A stretch of 33,083 bases of DNA from CALKZN01 sp050633585 (GTDB taxonomy: Bacteria; Pseudomonadota; Gammaproteobacteria; Arenicellales; Arenicellaceae). The translations under genes were made by a program, and so were the position numbers. This document shows, in pieces, positions 16,705 to 24,502 of the stretch. Below the pieces are notes generated by a model. The model saw only the letters and a program-made list of their open reading frames with translations. It did not search any database and was not told the origin of the DNA. Numbering within the stretch: position 1 is the first letter of the stretch; every line of letters begins with the position of its first letter. The stretch lies in assembly GCA_050633585.1 (NCBI GenBank), contig JBOEGT010000082.1, forward strand, positions 1 to 33,083. The letters run 5' to 3'.

Positions 16705-19530
16705 TTACAGCATTTTCTCAATTTTTTGTTGTTGCTCGATTAGTGATTCCTTCAGTTTTGTCGCTGTTTCCAGCGTTTCACGAACAGTGTTAACGACTTG
16801 CTCAGGAGCACGGCTAGTAAATTGTTCGTTATCGATTTTTGCTTGATTTGAATCAATGTCTTTCTGTGCTTTATCAATTTCTTTGCTCAAGCGTTGTAGC
16901 TCTTCCTGAGGGTCAATCAAACTACCCAGTGGCAACAAGACATTCATGTCGCCGACAACAATGGCGGCTGATTCTGGGGCATCTTTCGATTCCACTGTAT
17001 TAATAGACTCTAGCTTGCCGAATTTTGTTAGGTAGACCTGATAGGTCTCTAAGCGGCTTAAATCTTTAGCGGCGGCATTTTCTAGCAACACTGGCAATGG
17101 TTTGCTCGGGTTGATATTCATTTCCCCACGGATGTTGCGAACCCCCGTGATGATGGCTTGCACCCATGCCATATCGGATAAGGCATCTTCATCAATCTTA
17201 TCATTGTTAGGTTGTGGAAAGTCACACAGCATTAACGTTGAAGCATTAGTTTTAACAATTTTGTTGGTTTGTTGCCAAATCTCTTCAGTGATAAATGGCA
17301 TGACAGGGTGAAGTAAGCGCAGGATTGCGTCTAATACCAATACGAGTGTGCGACGAGTGCCTGCTTGTTCCGCGGCACTGGCATTGTCGTCATTTAAGGT
17401 GACTTTACTCAGTTCTAAGTACCAACTGCAATACTCATCCCAAACAAATTGGTATAAGTTCGATGCCATTTGATCGAAACGATAATCTTCAATGTTTTGA
17501 GCTACCTCGGCTTCTACCTGCTGGAGGCGAGACACAATCCATTTGTCAGCCAATGAGCGCTCGTAATTCGAATGATCAATAGCACAGTCGAAAGTTTCTG
17601 TGTTCATCAATACATAGCGCGCGGCATTCCATAACTTGTTGCAAAAGTTGCGGTAGCCATCGATTCGTCCCAGATCAAAACGAATATCACGACCAAGTGT
17701 GGCTTGGCTGGCAAAGGTGAAACGCAAAGCATCAGTGCCATAGGCTTCAATACCCTCTGGAAACTGTTTGCGGGTTGATTTTTCGATTTTCTTTGCCATT
17801 TTAGGCTGCATTAAACCTGTCGTTCGCTTGGCAACGAGTGTTTCTAAGTCAATGCCGTCGATTAGGTCGATAGGGTCTAAGACATTGCCTTTAGATTTGG
17901 ACATTTTTTGCCCTTCTTGATCGCGGACTAAGCCATGAATATAAATCTCTTTAAACGGAACATTATCGGCAAATTTGCAGCCAAACATGATCATGCGTGC
18001 CACCCAGAAAAAGATGATGTCAAAGCCTGTTACCAACACATTGTTTGGATAAAATTCATCAAGTTCAGGTGTTTTTTCGGGCCAACCTAAGGTTGAAAAA
18101 GGCCATAAAGCTGATGAAAACCACGTGTCCAGCACGTCATTATCTTGATGTATTTGAATAGCGTCATTGCCTGTTTTAGCAACGGCTTGTTGTGTCGCCT
18201 CAGCTTCGGTTTTAGCGACATAGACATTGCCTTCATCGTCATACCATGCAGGGATTCGATGTCCCCACCAAATTTGACGAGAGATGCACCAATCTTCAAT
18301 GTTGTTCATCCACTGAAAGTAAGTGTTTTCCCAGTTTTGTGGGACAAATTTGATCTCACCTTCTTTAACAACACGAATAGCTTCTTCTGCTAAAGGGGCG
18401 ACTTTGACATACCATTGATCTGTCAAGAAAGGCTCAATCACTGAATTTGAACGATCGCCACGAGGAACCATGAGTTTATGATCTTCAATGCCTTCCAGCA
18501 GGCCTTCAGCGTCTAAATCGGCAATGATTTGTTTGCGAGCTTCATAACGATCTAGGCCATGATATTTTGAACCTTCTAGGTCAATACCCGCATTTTTGTT
18601 TAAGATGTTAATTTGCGGTAAGTCATGGCGCTTGCCGACTTCATAGTCATTGAAGTCATGGGCAGGGGTGATTTTCACACAACCCGAACCAAACTCAGGG
18701 TCGACATAATCATCCGCTATCACGGGTATAGTTCGGCCAGTTAATGGCAAAATGATCTCTTTGCCAATCAAGTCAGCAAAACGTTCATCTTCGGGGTGAA
18801 CGGCAACCGCGCTGTCACCTAACATTGTTTCGGGTCTGGTCGTTGCCACAGTTAAATGACGACTTGGGTCATCGGCAAGTGGATAGCGTAGATGCCACAT
18901 GTGGCCGTTTTCCTCTTCCGATTCAACTTCTAAATCTGAGACGGCTGTTTCTAAGACGGGGTCCCAGTTGACTAAGCGTTTACCACGGTAAATTAGGCCT
19001 TCTTCAAATAGGTTTATAAAGACATCTTGAACCGCATCAGACAAGCCATCATCCATGGTGAAACGTTCACGTTCCCAGTCAATCGATGCGCCCATGCGAC
19101 GAAGTTGTTTGGTGATTGTCCCACCAGACTCTTCTTTCCACTTCCAAATTTCTTCGGTGAATTTTTCACGGCCTAGATCATGGCGTGTGACACCTTCTGC
19201 ACCAAGACGTCGTTCAACGACCATTTGTGTCGCGATACCTGCGTGATCGGTGCCGGCTTGCCAGAGCGTTTTTTTGCCAAGCATGCGGTTATAACGGATT
19301 AATAAATCCATGATGGTGTCTTGAAAAGCATGGCCCATATGCAGGCTGCCAGTCACATTGGGAGGAGGGATTGAAATACAATAACTGCCTTCACTCGCGC
19401 TACGTTGATCCTCTTGCGCAGTGCCTACTTTAGCGTTAGCTGAGAATTCGTTTTCTTTTTCCCAGCGTTGATAAATCGTTTGTTCAATGTCAGCTGGGCT
19501 GTATTGCGAGGCTAGCGTATTGTTTGTCAT
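16705..19530 (-). CDS. valS: valyl-tRNA synthetase
   Basis: ValS is a class I aminoacyl-tRNA synthetase that charges tRNA-Val and edits threonine. The 941-residue length is normal for bacteria. The HIGH-equivalent HMGH is at residues 64-67 in PPPNVTGSLHMGHAF. The editing (CP1) domain includes LTVATTRPETMLGD, and KMSKS is at about 542-546. The anticodon-binding helices include YCSWYLELSK. A C-terminal coiled coil (about 870-941, RLSKEIDKAQKDIDSNQAKI onward) is present, as expected. It lies between pepA and rsgA on the minus strand; holC, commonly found between pepA and valS, is missing. Confidence 0.98.
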   Translation of the reverse strand: MTNNTLASQYSPADIEQTIYQRWEKENEFSANAKVGTAQEDQRSASEGSYCISIPPPNVTGSLHMGHAFQDTIMDLLIRYNRMLGKKTLWQAGTDHAGIATQMVVERRLGAEGVTRHDLGREKFTEEIWKWKEESGGTITKQLRRMGASIDWERERFTMDDGLSDAVQDVFINLFEEGLIYRGKRLVNWDPVLETAVSDLEVESEEENGHMWHLRYPLADDPSRHLTVATTRPETMLGDSAVAVHPEDERFADLIGKEIILPLTGRTIPVIADDYVDPEFGSGCVKITPAHDFNDYEVGKRHDLPQINILNKNAGIDLEGSKYHGLDRYEARKQIIADLDAEGLLEGIEDHKLMVPRGDRSNSVIEPFLTDQWYVKVAPLAEEAIRVVKEGEIKFVPQNWENTYFQWMNNIEDWCISRQIWWGHRIPAWYDDEGNVYVAKTEAEATQQAVAKTGNDAIQIHQDNDVLDTWFSSALWPFSTLGWPEKTPELDEFYPNNVLVTGFDIIFFWVARMIMFGCKFADNVPFKEIYIHGLVRDQEGQKMSKSKGNVLDPIDLIDGIDLETLVAKRTTGLMQPKMAKKIEKSTRKQFPEGIEAYGTDALRFTFASQATLGRDIRFDLGRIDGYRNFCNKLWNAARYVLMNTETFDCAIDHSNYERSLADKWIVSRLQQVEAEVAQNIEDYRFDQMASNLYQFVWDEYCSWYLELSKVTLNDDNASAAEQAGTRRTLVLVLDAILRLLHPVMPFITEEIWQQTNKIVKTNASTLMLCDFPQPNNDKIDEDALSDMAWVQAIITGVRNIRGEMNINPSKPLPVLLENAAAKDLSRLETYQVYLTKFGKLESINTVESKDAPESAAIVVGDMNVLLPLGSLIDPQEELQRLSKEIDKAQKDIDSNQAKIDNEQFTSRAPEQVVNTVRETLETATKLKESLIEQQQKIEKML

Positions 19531-19673
19531 TGAGGTGTCTTTAAATAATATTGTCTTAAATTGGGCTTCAAGGCTATTCAGCTGATAAGGCTAAATAAGC
19601 GAATCGCGCGATTATAAAACGCGATGCCGCTTAGTTATAGCCTAATTCGTCTATTTCGGAGGTTTAGCCAATG

Positions 19674-21179
19674 CTATTGGCTGAGGTTGTATAAATATTG
19701 TGTCAAGATAGGCACGCAACGTCCGGTTGCCCCTTTGGCAGCACCACCAGACCATGCGGTTCCTGCAATATCTAAATGTGCCCATGGATATTTTTCAGTG
19801 AACTTGGACAAAAAGCAGCCGGCAGTGATGGTTCCACCCCCTGGGCCGCCAATATTGGCTAAATCAGCAAAATTACTTTTTAGCTGTTGATGGTATTCGT
19901 CCCATAAAGGGAGTTGCCATGCTCTGTCTTGACTGTCTTGGCCCGCGTCTAACAAATCGTTGACTAACGCTTGGTCATTTCCCATTAATCCATTGGTGTG
20001 ATGACCCAGTGCAACAATACACGCGCCAGTCAATGTGGCGACATCAATCACACTTTGAGGTTCAAAACGTTCCGCATAGGTGAGGGCGTCACATAAAATT
20101 AAACGGCCTTCGGCATCCGTGTTTAAAATCTCAATAGTGCGTCCGGACATGCTAGTGACGATATCTCCAGGCTTATTGGCATCTCCATCCGGAAGGTTCT
20201 CTGAAGATGGCACAATAACGACTAAGTTAATGGGGAGTTTTAATTCTACTGTCGCAATGAGTGCGCCGATGACACTGGCTGAACCGCACATGTCGTATTT
20301 CATTTCATCCATTTTGCCTGCTGGCTTTAATGAGATACCACCGGCATCAAACGTTAGGCCTTTGCCGACTAGTACATGCGGTTTTTCATTATTATCTTGA
20401 GCGCCTTGATAGTTAAGAATAATGAATTTGGCGGGTTCGCGACTGCCGCGACTCACGGATAACAGTGACCCCATGCCGAGTGCTTCCATATCAGATTCCT
20501 CAAGCACTTCGAGGGATACATTATTGTGTGCGTTTGCTAGATCACTGGCTTGCTCTGCAATATACGTTGGCGTACAGACATTGCCCGGTAGATTGCCGAG
20601 GTTCTTTGCAAACAATTGACCTTTAGCCATGGCGTGACCTACAGTGACACCGCGTTCGATGTTGGCAACGGTTGCCGCCTCTAAATTCGCTTCAGGATCG
20701 ATCGCAAAAATAAGGTTTTGTAATTGAGCTGGTGTCTCTTTTTTTAACCCTTCAGGAAGTTTTTTAACGTGATATGACGCGTGATAGGCATTGATAACGG
20801 TTTGTTGTGCCCATTGAGTGAGTACTTTGTGATCGTTATCATTTTCAGTATCATTGATGAAACTGGCAACATCAATGACGATTGTTTCGTGTTTCTTTGC
20901 AGCAGCTTTTAAGCAGGCTTGGGCAATGCCTTTTTCAGAATGCTTGATGTTGGCAAAGGCGACAAAGTCTGTGTTGCTTGAAGCAGATATCAGCGTCAGG
21001 ACATCATTGTTAGCGAGTTTGTTAACATCAAGTTTTTCAGCAGACTGTTCGCCGATATAGGCTGAAAGGTTACTGCTTGGACTATGAGCACCGCAGAGTA
21101 TTAATTGACTTTGAATGGCTAAAGGTGCTTGATGTTCTACTGATGATGAGATGAGGTGTTGAAGCAAATTATCAGACAT
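19674..21179 (-). CDS. pepA: PepA leucyl aminopeptidase (M17)
   Basis: This is a manganese-dependent M17 leucine aminopeptidase of 501 residues, and in E. coli also a DNA-binding accessory protein for Xer recombination and carAB control. The metal-binding catalytic part includes KGLTFDAGGISLKPAGKMDE with MKYDMCGSASVIG, and the signature NTDAEGRL at 353-360. The C-terminal HLDIAGTAWSGGAAKGATGR is typical. The ribosome-binding site AAGGA sits about 10 bases upstream. It is divergent from lptF, the usual gammaproteobacterial arrangement. Whether it keeps the DNA-binding role is not visible. Confidence 0.97.
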   Translation of the reverse strand: MSDNLLQHLISSSVEHQAPLAIQSQLILCGAHSPSSNLSAYIGEQSAEKLDVNKLANNDVLTLISASSNTDFVAFANIKHSEKGIAQACLKAAAKKHETIVIDVASFINDTENDNDHKVLTQWAQQTVINAYHASYHVKKLPEGLKKETPAQLQNLIFAIDPEANLEAATVANIERGVTVGHAMAKGQLFAKNLGNLPGNVCTPTYIAEQASDLANAHNNVSLEVLEESDMEALGMGSLLSVSRGSREPAKFIILNYQGAQDNNEKPHVLVGKGLTFDAGGISLKPAGKMDEMKYDMCGSASVIGALIATVELKLPINLVVIVPSSENLPDGDANKPGDIVTSMSGRTIEILNTDAEGRLILCDALTYAERFEPQSVIDVATLTGACIVALGHHTNGLMGNDQALVNDLLDAGQDSQDRAWQLPLWDEYHQQLKSNFADLANIGGPGGGTITAGCFLSKFTEKYPWAHLDIAGTAWSGGAAKGATGRCVPILTQYLYNLSQ

Positions 21180-21308
21180 GGCTCGTATTCCTTGTTCGTG
21201 TTGTTAGTGAATTTGGCTTTATATGTTTAGCTATATAACGCTAATAAAAGAGTCGTCGTAAATGACAGTACTTTGAAGCGCGCTATTTTTGACGAATTGT
21301 ATGATATT

Positions 21309-21330
21309 TAGCGCATTAATGAGTGCGCTA
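21309..21330. promoter_or_regulatory. inverted repeat in the pepA-lptF divergent promoter region
   Basis: Seven-base arms TAGCGCA and TGCGCTA flank an 8-base centre in the 231-base space between the divergent pepA and lptF starts. A -10-like TATTATAAC follows near 21347-21355, oriented toward lptF. The repeat is a plausible operator; the binding protein is unknown. Confidence 0.35.
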
Positions 21331-21410
21331 GACTCGCGAAGTTTGTATTATAACGAGCTTGAATCACGCTGTAAGCAGATAGACTAAAGAAAAATAAAAT
21401 CACCACACAA

Positions 21411-22535
21411 ATGATTATTCATCGATCACTTATCAAAGAAATTTTACGTACGGCGCTTGTGGTCACAGTTATTGTGATTTCAATTTTTTTGATTTTGCGT
21501 GTTATGGGTTTTTTAAGTCAGGCAGCCGAAGGAATTATTCCTGTTGAGTCAGTGCTTATCTTGGTGTCACTTAAAATGGTGGCTTATTTGGATATCATGT
21601 TGCCATTAATGTTTTATATTGCAATTTTGATGGTGCTTGGGCGTTGGTATAAAGAACATGAAATGGCGATTCTTTCTAGCGCAGGGATGAGCATTGTTGA
21701 CTTGCTGAAACCGATCGCTGTACTGATTTTTATCGTGGGAGGTTTGGTTGCCACTTTTTCCTTTTGGTTAACCCCTTTAGCACTAAAAAAAGGCTATGAA
21801 ATTGAAAACGAATATCGTCAACGTAATGACATCACTGGTGTTGTTCCGGGCGTGTTCGTCGAATCAAAAACTGGGCAAGCCGTTTATTTTGTTGAAAAAT
21901 TTAATAAAAAAGAAGGCCGTTATGAGAATGTGTTTTTGTATAAAAACTCGTTTGATAGTGAAGGGGTTGTTGTTGCTGATCGTGCCACGCAAGTGTTAGA
22001 TGAAAAAACAGGTGATGAGTTTTTGGTGTTGCTTGATGGGTCTCGCTATGAAGGAGAGCCCGGCACGCCGGCATATCGAGTGATTGACTTTGAGCGTTAT
22101 GCCTTGAGGATCGAAACCAAGCAGAAGCCATTGAGTTCTCTACCGATTCGAGCGAGGGGTAATCTAGAATTGGCTAAGTCAGACAGCCCTCAAATGAAAG
22201 GCGAATGGTATTGGCGAATTGCTAAAGTATTTTTAGTGCCTGTTTTAGCGATTTTTGCCTTAGCATTAAGCTATGTGAATAGTCGTGGTGGCAAATCAGG
22301 TGGTATGGTCGTCGCATTCATTATTTACTTCCTATACAGTAACTTTTTGAACTACGCAGTGGCCTTGGTGCAAAAAGGTCAAATGAAGACACCGTTATTA
22401 ATCTGGTTTATTCACGTGTTTTTTGCATTGTTGTCGATGTACTTTTTGTATCGAAGAAATCAGAACCTACCGCTTTTTCCGCGTCGATTCTCTCCTAGGA
22501 ACTTGTTACGTAGGCAACATAAAGAGGCGACCTAG
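21411..22535 (+). CDS. lptF: LptF lipopolysaccharide export permease
   Basis: LptF is one of the two inner-membrane permease subunits of the LptB2FG ABC transporter, which extracts LPS toward LptC/LptA. The 374 residues show the YjgP/YjgQ layout: three N-terminal helices, a periplasmic beta-jellyroll domain (about 130-265) and three C-terminal helices. The N-terminus MIIHRSLIKEILRTALVV, HEMAILSSAGMS near residues 83-94 and the WYWRIAKVFLVPVLAI region are family features. It is followed by lptG and is probably cotranscribed with it. Confidence 0.95.
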   Translation: MIIHRSLIKEILRTALVVTVIVISIFLILRVMGFLSQAAEGIIPVESVLILVSLKMVAYLDIMLPLMFYIAILMVLGRWYKEHEMAILSSAGMSIVDLLKPIAVLIFIVGGLVATFSFWLTPLALKKGYEIENEYRQRNDITGVVPGVFVESKTGQAVYFVEKFNKKEGRYENVFLYKNSFDSEGVVVADRATQVLDEKTGDEFLVLLDGSRYEGEPGTPAYRVIDFERYALRIETKQKPLSSLPIRARGNLELAKSDSPQMKGEWYWRIAKVFLVPVLAIFALALSYVNSRGGKSGGMVVAFIIYFLYSNFLNYAVALVQKGQMKTPLLIWFIHVFFALLSMYFLYRRNQNLPLFPRRFSPRNLLRRQHKEAT

Positions 22536-22621
22536 CTTAATATGAGTGGCCTCAGATTTTATTATATCAACACGGCTCATGAAAAAGCCTGTTTTAACTC
22601 AACAGAGAGTTTCCTTTCAGT

Positions 22622-23692
22622 ATGAAAATTATTGACGCTTACTTGCGGAAAGCGATTTTGAATCAATTTATATTGGTGCTGTCAGTTTTGATGTCACTGT
22701 TTGTCTTTATTACGTTTATTGATGAGCTGAGTAACATTAATCGAGGTAATTACACCTTGCTGAAAATTGCACAATTTGTGATTTTAAGTGTGCCTAAAAT
22801 TATGTATGAGGTGTTTCCAATTGCGGCATTAATAGGCGCCATTTTAGGGTTATCGAACTTAGCCAAAGATTCAGAGTTGATTGTGATGCGTTCAGTGGGC
22901 GTATCGGTGCGCCGCATCGTTGGCTCTACGCTGAAAGTCGGCATTATGCTAGCAATTGCGGCGGCGATATTAGGCGAGGTGATTGCGCCGTTAACTGAGA
23001 CCAAAGCGCTTCGTGTTCGTGCGGAAGCTATCCAGAGTAAAGTGAAACAAAAGTCAGACTTTGGGCTATGGATGCGTGATGAGTCGAGTTATATCAGCAT
23101 TGGTGAAGTACTGCCTGATTTGAGCTTGCTGAATGTCAAGATTTTTGAATTTGACCAAGATAACAAATTACGGCATTTATCTCGTGCTAAAAACGGCATT
23201 TATGATAGTGGTACGCAGCGTTGGGTGTTAGAAAATCTCGATAGAACTGTTATTGATCCTGATCGTGCTTTTGCGGATCAAATGGAAGCGGCTAAATGGG
23301 AAACGAAGGTTGATCCACAAATTTTGCGTGTATTTTTGATTAAACCGGAACAGCTCTCCATTGTTCAATTACTGAAATACATTGATCACTTAAATGCCAA
23401 TAGCCAAGAAACGAAGATTTATAAACTGTCGTTTTGGACAAAAATTGTCGCGCCTTTTACGACCTTAGTGATGCTTGTTTTGGCTGTGCCATTTGTTTTT
23501 AAGCAAGTTCGTAGTGGGGGACTGGGTAAAAGTCTCTTTGTTGGTATTATGATGGGCTTAGGCTTTTTTATCATGACTAAAGCCTTTAGCTATTTTGTGC
23601 TTCTTTATAGCATTCCTGCTTTTCTCGGTGCCATCATTCCAACGCTGATAGTGTTAGGTGTGAGTTTACTCTTGGTTAAACGAGTCGTTTAG
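22622..23692 (+). CDS. lptG: LptG lipopolysaccharide export permease
   Basis: LptG is the partner of LptF in LptB2FG. The 356 residues begin MKIIDAYLRKAILNQFILVL. The coupling-helix region is DSELIVMRSVGVSVRRIV near residues 83-100, and a periplasmic jellyroll (about 135-265) follows. The three C-terminal helices start around the segment LSFWTKIVAPFTTLVMLVLA. It lies 86 bases after lptF. Immediately after its stop is an A/T-only hairpin with a T-tract at 23700-23723, shared with the convergent RDD gene. Confidence 0.95.
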   Translation: MKIIDAYLRKAILNQFILVLSVLMSLFVFITFIDELSNINRGNYTLLKIAQFVILSVPKIMYEVFPIAALIGAILGLSNLAKDSELIVMRSVGVSVRRIVGSTLKVGIMLAIAAAILGEVIAPLTETKALRVRAEAIQSKVKQKSDFGLWMRDESSYISIGEVLPDLSLLNVKIFEFDQDNKLRHLSRAKNGIYDSGTQRWVLENLDRTVIDPDRAFADQMEAAKWETKVDPQILRVFLIKPEQLSIVQLLKYIDHLNANSQETKIYKLSFWTKIVAPFTTLVMLVLAVPFVFKQVRSGGLGKSLFVGIMMGLGFFIMTKAFSYFVLLYSIPAFLGAIIPTLIVLGVSLLLVKRVV

Positions 23693-23699
23693 AAATCTT

Positions 23700-23723
23700 T
23701 AATTTTTCAAAAAATTATTTTTT
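23700..23723. terminator. A/T-only hairpin with T-tract after lptG
   Basis: TAATTTTT (23700-23707) pairs with AAAAATTA (23710-23717) and is followed by a run of six T at 23718-23723. It overlaps the stop codon of the convergent RDD gene. With no G-C pairs it is weak, but its position suits lptG termination. Confidence 0.4.
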
Positions 23724-24224
23724 ATTAGCTTTTTGATGCTTTTCGATTGGCCGGCGAGATTGTTTATATCGAATAATTTGCGTTTTTGATGCCATATCGT
23801 GCCAAGCTAGGTTTTTACGGCTCACTAAAATGTAAGCAAACCCCATCCCAATGCATGCCCAAGAAGCAATTGCTGTCATAAATCGAATGGCAGCAACCTT
23901 CCAGGTAATATATTTCCCCTCTTCATTCACTAGGTATAAATTCCATGCCTTCATACCCAGCGTTTGTCCTCCGTTAACCCAGAACCAGCCATAAAAGATA
24001 AACGCTATCAGTAGCGATACAATAATGACAAGAGCTGATACTAATAGCTTGAGCGTCGGGAAAGCGTCTAAGGTATCTAAATGGACGGTTGATTTAAAAA
24101 TATACAGCGGGATGCCGAATATAAGAACTAAACAAAAAAATAATACACCAGCTAACAATAGCGCATCATAAACAATGACTGCGATTCTTTTAATAAAGCC
24201 TGTGCGGGAAATGTTTTTTTTCAT
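23715..24224 (-). CDS. RDD-family membrane protein
   Basis: The 169 residues show an RDD domain: an N-terminal RIAVIVYDALLLAGVLFF with the conserved Arg/Asp, a second helix near 55-75, and the conserved NGGQTLGMKAWNLYLVNEEG. A third helix covers about 115-135, and a basic tail ends the protein. RDD proteins are small inner-membrane proteins; some have been linked to Na+/H+ exchange, but the function is mostly unknown. It sits between lptG and the Mrp operon. The region just upstream (24225-24280) holds a possible -10 that coincides with the DnaA box at 24268. Confidence 0.85.
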   Translation of the reverse strand: MKKNISRTGFIKRIAVIVYDALLLAGVLFFCLVLIFGIPLYIFKSTVHLDTLDAFPTLKLLVSALVIIVSLLIAFIFYGWFWVNGGQTLGMKAWNLYLVNEEGKYITWKVAAIRFMTAIASWACIGMGFAYILVSRKNLAWHDMASKTQIIRYKQSRRPIEKHQKANKK

Positions 24225-24267
24225 ATTTTTTTAAAAAACTATTGACTTTTTTTGATGATTATTAGTT

Positions 24268-24276
24268 TTATACACA
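24268..24276 (+). promoter_or_regulatory. DnaA box TTATACACA (outlying)
   Basis: This is an exact match to the DnaA-box consensus TTATNCACA. It lies 44 bases from the RDD start. On the minus strand its complement contains TATAA, which could be part of the RDD promoter -10, so DnaA binding might affect that gene. Confidence 0.55.
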
Positions 24277-24313
24277 TATTACAGTCAGATGACAAAACTC
24301 AATGACTAGGCCT

Positions 24314-24326
24314 GATCTTTTTAAAT
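24314..24326 (+). other. 13-mer resembling oriC DUE repeats
   Basis: GATCTTTTTAAAT matches 10 of 13 positions of the E. coli oriC unwinding-element consensus GATCTNTTNTTTT. It is a single copy only and lies inside a 42-codon plus-strand ORF (24302-24430) that has no ribosome-binding site. Confidence 0.25.
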
Positions 24327-24442
24327 CAATTCTTCGAGTGCGTCGTAAGTTATTGATTTATATGGTTTTTACTAGGTGGTTAAAATTTAATCAGTTTAGG
24401 TCGAATGAGATAGTTATTGAAGCTAAGTAAGCGTTTTTGTTT

Positions 24443-24477
24443 TTATACACAAAGTTATCCACAGGTTTTGTGTATAA
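24443..24477. promoter_or_regulatory. triple DnaA-box cluster
   Basis: Three exact DnaA boxes lie within 35 bases: TTATACACA plus-strand at 24443-24451, TTATCCACA plus-strand at 24455-24463, and TTATACACA minus-strand at 24469-24477. The outer two belong to an inverted repeat (TTATACACAAA / TTTGTGTATAA) around the central box. The cluster lies 25 bases beyond the end of the last Mrp-operon gene. Candidate roles are a DnaA-titration or reactivation site (datA or DARS-like) or part of a replication origin. Confidence 0.7.
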
Positions 24478-24502
24478 CCATATTGGATCAGAAACCTGAA
24501 AG

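Noticed and set aside
24302..24430. 42-codon plus-strand ORF in the DnaA-box gap
   Set aside because: It encodes a basic peptide (MTRPDLFKSILRVRRKLLIY at its start) but has no ribosome-binding site and no recognisable family; likely chance.
24225..24502. Calling this gap the chromosomal oriC
   Set aside because: DnaA boxes are convincing, but there is no dnaA, dnaN or mnmG nearby, only one 13-mer-like element, few GATC sites and no divergent gene orientation.
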